Part shown: positions 60,357-64,000 of the stretch, one piece after another
Position numbering within the stretch: position 1 is the stretch's first letter
How the letters are laid out: every line of letters begins with the position of its first letter
Assembly (NCBI GenBank): GCA_020435995.1
Contig: JAGQYO010000011.1
Span: 1-64,000 of the forward strand
DNA: 64,000 bases
Origin: Flavobacteriales bacterium
GTDB taxonomy: Bacteria; Bacteroidota; Bacteroidia; Flavobacteriales_G; Salibacteraceae
Direction of reading: 5' to 3'
Program-made: the position numbers and the translations under genes
The notes under the pieces: generated by a model
Told to the model about the DNA's origin: nothing
Seen by the model: only the letters and a program-made list of their open reading frames with translations
Databases searched by the model: none

Positions 60357-63300
60357 TTATCGAACCAAAGTTAGGTGGCCTTTATAGGTAGTTCCGTTTA
60401 TATTGAGTACATAAAAATATGTTCCTCCATCACATTCTTCACCAGTAAAAGTTCGTCCATCCCAAGTGTGATCAGCACCTCTAGATTCAAACATAAGTTG
60501 GCCCCAACGGTTGTAAATCCTGATCTCGGCGCATTGCTCCAAGCGCTGTCCGAGTTGAATGTCAAACTCATCATTGATGTCATCATTATTAGGTGTAAAC
60601 ACATTGGGTATAACTCCATCAAAATAGTCTTCAAATGCTTTCACCTCTTGCAAAGCAAAGCTTGAGTCTGAACATCCTTCCGCATTTTTGGCCAAAAGTG
60701 AAATCGTTTTGGTAGAGCCGAATGCCAATGGAATTCTAGCATTATACTCTTCACTAAATTTAGAACCATCCACATACCACACGTATGAAACTCCATTGCT
60801 CGAAGTATTGTTTGTGGTGGCAAGTGCATCATCGCAAGCAGCTTGTACCTTTACATCAAATATGGCTTTCACGGGGTTTATTATTGGAACTTCTACCCGC
60901 ACCGAATCTCTACAACCCATCGAATCTATCACTTCTACTGAATAAACAAAGGTGCTATCGGGCCGAGCTTTTGGACTCTTTGCACTTGGGTTGCTTAAAT
61001 TATAGTTGGGAAACCATCGGTAGGTAAATGGTTTAACACCGTCAACGCTCGTTACATCAAGAACTACTGAATCTTTTGAGCAATCCAGGTCGCTTGCCTT
61101 TGCATTGATAGAATAGCGCAACACGGTAGCTGAATCAATTGATTCGCAACCGTTGCTATCAACCACCAATAAGTAATAAACCCTATTGAGGGTATAGAAT
61201 GAAGTGGGATTTGCCACAAAAGAGCTGTCAAGCACTTCAGGCGATGACCAAGCGTATTGGCTTTTTGGTGGCGCAGTTGGGTTGCCACCTAATCTAACAG
61301 TATCGGCATCGCATGAGATGATCGTATCGCCTGCATCAATTTTAGAAGCGGGCTTAATTCTAATAAATATTGAATCTTTGCTGCTGCAATTTCCTGAGCC
61401 TAACCCAGTAACTACGTACTTCATAGATGAATCTAAAGTTGCAATTGGATTGAGAATGGAATCATTGTTTAACCCCGTGCTTGGCGTCCACTTAACCTTA
61501 GAAGAACCTCTGGCCAATAGCTGAAATGAAGCGCCGCTACATCCCACAGTGTCACCAGAAATGGAAATATTGGATTGTCCATCCATGCTCACAGATACCG
61601 ATTTGGTATTGGTACATCCATTGGGGTGAGTGATGGTGATGGTGTACTTAGTGAATGTAGCTGGGAAGGCTTTAGGATTTTTAATGGTTGAATCTGATAA
61701 AGTTGATGTTGGTGTCCATGCATACTTTGTAATAACACCTTCGCTTGCCACCACAAAGAGGGCAGTATCACCCGAACAAATTTTGTAGGTATCTTGAGTA
61801 AAAGTAATAGTGGGTTTCACTTTGAGCGTAACTTTCACCGAATCTTCGCCTTTACATTTTCCAATTTGTGTGATGACTTTAAACGTAGTATCGGCATTGG
61901 TGAATGCCCTCGTTGACGAATCGTTAGGATGGGTAACCAACAAAGCTGGTGTCCAACTATATGTGGCGTTAGATGCCATTGTAGTTGGGTTGCCTCCTAG
62001 TGTAAATGTATCGCCTGCACATACTTGCAATGTAGCCGGACCAGCATCTGTTGGGATTATTGTATCCACCAAAACCATGATGGTATCCCTTGCAGAACAA
62101 ACGCCCAAGCTATCAGCACGTAAAAAGTAGCGCGTAGAAACAGTTGGAAAAACCTTGATAGAGTCTACGCTATCATTGGGCAGAAGAAAAGTATTAGGGC
62201 TCCATTTGTATTTCTTGGCACCCTTTGTTGCCGTTAAAATAAGGGAATCGCCTTTGCATAAAAACACGGAATCACCTAACATCTCTATTTTGGGTGAAGA
62301 ATTTACAATTACTGTTGCCGAGTCTTTGGAGCTGCAACCTGCTTGATTTGTGCCTGTTACTACATACGTTGTTGTTGTATCTGGTTTTATAACACCTGCA
62401 TTCGTTTTGTATTTGTTGGTTCCAAAACCCAATACGGAATCCATTGGAATATTCCATAAGTAGTCAAAAGCTCCAATTACAGCTATACTATCCCGTTGGC
62501 CAGCACAAATCTGTCCCCGACGAAGAATTGTAGTTAATACGGGGTATGCAACCCTTCCTACAACTACGGTATCTTTCAAACTACAAGTTCCTCCATTCGA
62601 AACCGTCAACACGTAGGTGATGGTGTCAGGTAGCGCACCCAAAAATTGTGGTTGAGCTATGGTAGAATCGCTTAAGTTGGTTCCTGGCTTCCATAAGAAA
62701 GTAGATCCGGAAGGACCCATTCCATTCAAGAAGAAAGTATCTGCACCACAAATATTGGTGTCTCGTCCAGCACTTATCGAAGATTTTGAAAATACATTGA
62801 CCCTCATGGTATCAATTTGGGTACAAAAGCCTTTATCACCTTTAATGGTCACTACGAAATTTTGGCTTGCACTCAGGATTTTTGTAGGTGAGATGGAGTC
62901 GTTGGGTAATAACACCAAATTGCTTGGCGACCAAGAATAAAATTTGCCTCCAAAGGATTTGAGTACGGCTTGTTGGTTGCCACATATAGTGGTGTCTTTT
63001 CCTGCTCCTACACCGGGTATTTTTTTAATGGTAATGTTAATGGTGTCTCTTTCAGTTGAGTTGTCATTGGGATTGGTTACCAAAAGGATATATCGCATTT
63101 TGGATGTAACAACCACTTTCGGATTGGGCATGTTGGTATCTCCAGGATTTACAAAAAAAGTAGAAGGCGACCACTTGATTCTGAAACCAGTTGGGGCAGT
63201 AGGTAATCCAGCTGATCCTCCTAAAATTATGGTGTCGCCCGCGCAAATAGTGGTGTCTTTTCCTGCGTTAACAGGGAACAATCCGGCTCGAGCTGATAAA

Positions 63301-64000
63301 CTTAACTGATCAGAAAGACAGCCTTTTGGGGAAATAGCCTGAACTTGAATACTTCCGCCACCCGGGTTCCAGTTTACAACTATACTTTTGGATGAGCTAC
63401 CCGATACAATGGTTCCATTGCTTACCTTCCAAGTAAAACCATATCCTGGAATGGTGTCAACGGCGTAAACAAAGCCATTTAATTGCTTGCCCAATTGAGT
63501 AGGGCCACTGATAGATTTAGGTTTTTTTGGTGGTGTAACTTCTACTAATACAGCTTGGTTATTTGCTTTTGGTAAGCAACCCACATCGGTGCTTTGTAGA
63601 TGTAATTGATAGGGATTTTCTGAAGCCTGCGCACAATCGGGTGTCCATGTGAAGGTTTGTTTTACATCAGTCGAACCATATTGAGGGGCAGATAATGTTG
63701 CACTTGGCTTTTGGTATTTTGAATCTAATATGGCCCCGCTTACGCGATGGGATCCATTCTTTAAGCTTCCATCTGGGTCTTTAAATTCCACATCAAAAGT
63801 TAATGTTTCGCGTGGGTCAACCTTAAAAAATGCCTGTGTTGGTTTCACTTTAATTGGGGCTTTGTTGGTGTCTACCGAGCAACTCGTAACTGAAATTTGA
63901 ATTTCCCGTTTCACAACCCCTATCACCTTGTTTTGCTTATCAAATTCTTTTACTTGGTAGCCTAAAACATAATTTCCTGAAGAATTGGATTTAATATTGG
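60357..64000 (-). CDS. giant Ig/PKD-repeat protein with T9SS type B sorting domain, 5' end off window
   Basis: The frame is open from the right edge of the window to a stop at 60357 (at least 1,214 codons; a GTG at 63926 is internal). About ten repeats of 80-95 residues each begin like AGxDTxICxGDTxxLGG and contain a YxWxPxxxL strand and a CxxxDT strand, as in VNAGKDTTICAGDTIILGG, SAGRDTNICGADTFFLNG and IDAGDTIISCDADTVRLGG. The C-terminal 90 residues form a gliding-motility-associated type B domain (FTPNNDDINDEFDI, IRIYNRWGQLMFES, TWDGRTFTGEECDGGTYFYVL, GHLTLVR). It is a T9SS-secreted surface adhesin or filament-like protein. Confidence 0.92.
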   Translation of the reverse strand, partial: NIKSNSSGNYVLGYQVKEFDKQNKVIGVVKREIQISVTSCSVDTNKAPIKVKPTQAFFKVDPRETLTFDVEFKDPDGSLKNGSHRVSGAILDSKYQKPSATLSAPQYGSTDVKQTFTWTPDCAQASENPYQLHLQSTDVGCLPKANNQAVLVEVTPPKKPKSISGPTQLGKQLNGFVYAVDTIPGYGFTWKVSNGTIVSGSSSKSIVVNWNPGGGSIQVQAISPKGCLSDQLSLSARAGLFPVNAGKDTTICAGDTIILGGSAGLPTAPTGFRIKWSPSTFFVNPGDTNMPNPKVVVTSKMRYILLVTNPNDNSTERDTINITIKKIPGVGAGKDTTICGNQQAVLKSFGGKFYSWSPSNLVLLPNDSISPTKILSASQNFVVTIKGDKGFCTQIDTMRVNVFSKSSISAGRDTNICGADTFFLNGMGPSGSTFLWKPGTNLSDSTIAQPQFLGALPDTITYVLTVSNGGTCSLKDTVVVGRVAYPVLTTILRRGQICAGQRDSIAVIGAFDYLWNIPMDSVLGFGTNKYKTNAGVIKPDTTTTYVVTGTNQAGCSSKDSATVIVNSSPKIEMLGDSVFLCKGDSLILTATKGAKKYKWSPNTFLLPNDSVDSIKVFPTVSTRYFLRADSLGVCSARDTIMVLVDTIIPTDAGPATLQVCAGDTFTLGGNPTTMASNATYSWTPALLVTHPNDSSTRAFTNADTTFKVITQIGKCKGEDSVKVTLKVKPTITFTQDTYKICSGDTALFVVASEGVITKYAWTPTSTLSDSTIKNPKAFPATFTKYTITITHPNGCTNTKSVSVSMDGQSNISISGDTVGCSGASFQLLARGSSKVKWTPSTGLNNDSILNPIATLDSSMKYVVTGLGSGNCSSKDSIFIRIKPASKIDAGDTIISCDADTVRLGGNPTAPPKSQYAWSSPEVLDSSFVANPTSFYTLNRVYYLLVVDSNGCESIDSATVLRYSINAKASDLDCSKDSVVLDVTSVDGVKPFTYRWFPNYNLSNPSAKSPKARPDSTFVYSVEVIDSMGCRDSVRVEVPIINPVKAIFDVKVQAACDDALATTNNTSSNGVSYVWYVDGSKFSEEYNARIPLAFGSTKTISLLAKNAEGCSDSSFALQEVKAFEDYFDGVIPNVFTPNNDDINDEFDIQLGQRLEQCAEIRIYNRWGQLMFESRGADHTWDGRTFTGEECDGGTYFYVLNINGTTYKGHLTLVR

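Noticed and set aside
60375-63309. Several 80-120-codon plus-strand frames within the giant adhesin region
   Set aside because: They are antisense shadows arising from the repeated coding sequence on the minus strand.

Overview
The window comes from a Bacteroidota genome, most likely a gliding or T9SS-bearing member of Flavobacteriales or Cytophagales. The evidence is an AT-rich, densely packed sequence, a T9SS type B (gliding-associated) C-terminal domain, a TonB-receptor/DUF4249 pair, DUF3276 (PUR), DUF1573 and DUF3108 proteins, an atpDC pair split from the other ATP synthase genes, and TAnnTTTG-type promoter elements. No rRNA, tRNA, CRISPR array or prophage was recognised.

Layout. 1-600: decayed IS1595/ISXO2-like transposase. 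0.6-3.2 kb: LytTR response regulator with a TPR/HisKA_2 sensor kinase. 3.3-9.4 kb: MarR regulator and a complete RND efflux operon (adaptor, pump, TolC). 9.5-11 kb: TauE/SafE permease, orphan MoaD/ThiS protein, small lipoprotein. 11.2-15.3 kb: three paralogous membrane-anchored serine hydrolases, with a dead toxin-antitoxin remnant between the first and second. 15.3-19.3 kb: four-EF-hand protein and an overlapping sixA-ppk-ppx polyphosphate operon. 19.4-26.2 kb: an 8-amino-Kdo (Kdo8N) lipid A/LPS sugar locus. It holds kdnB-kdnA on one strand and kdsB, kdsA, a transaldolase-CBS fusion, a KdsC-like phosphatase and a bestrophin on the other. 26.2-29 kb: duplicated-domain lipoprotein, LRR protein, ribF. 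29.1-31 kb: atpD-atpC. 31-34.3 kb: housekeeping genes (MazG-like, dtd, transaldolase, uridine kinase) with a heptamer repeat and a G-rich tract. 34.3-39.7 kb: TPR protein and a MacAB-like ABC exporter with two permeases. 39.7-47.6 kb: three GT-C-type membrane glycosyltransferase-like proteins around recQ. 47.8-55.8 kb: HisC-like aminotransferase, conserved unknown, acyltransferase, orphan, WYL regulator, DUF3108, DUF1573 and S41 protease. 56-59.9 kb: TonB-dependent receptor, DUF4249 lipoprotein and MORN-repeat protein. 60-64 kb: DUF3276 and a giant T9SS-secreted repeat protein that runs off the right edge.

The most interesting system is the Kdo8N locus. All expected enzymes are present except KdsD (arabinose-5-phosphate isomerase). 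In its place is an aldolase of the transaldolase/FSA fold fused to a KdsD-like CBS pair, with the catalytic lysine kept but several active-site signature residues changed. This suggests an alternative arabinose-5-phosphate source or a regulatory protein for Kdo synthesis. Several genes start with TTG or GTG (MarR, ppx, LRR, dtd, one glycosyltransferase, ribF, bestrophin). Start choices below take this into account.
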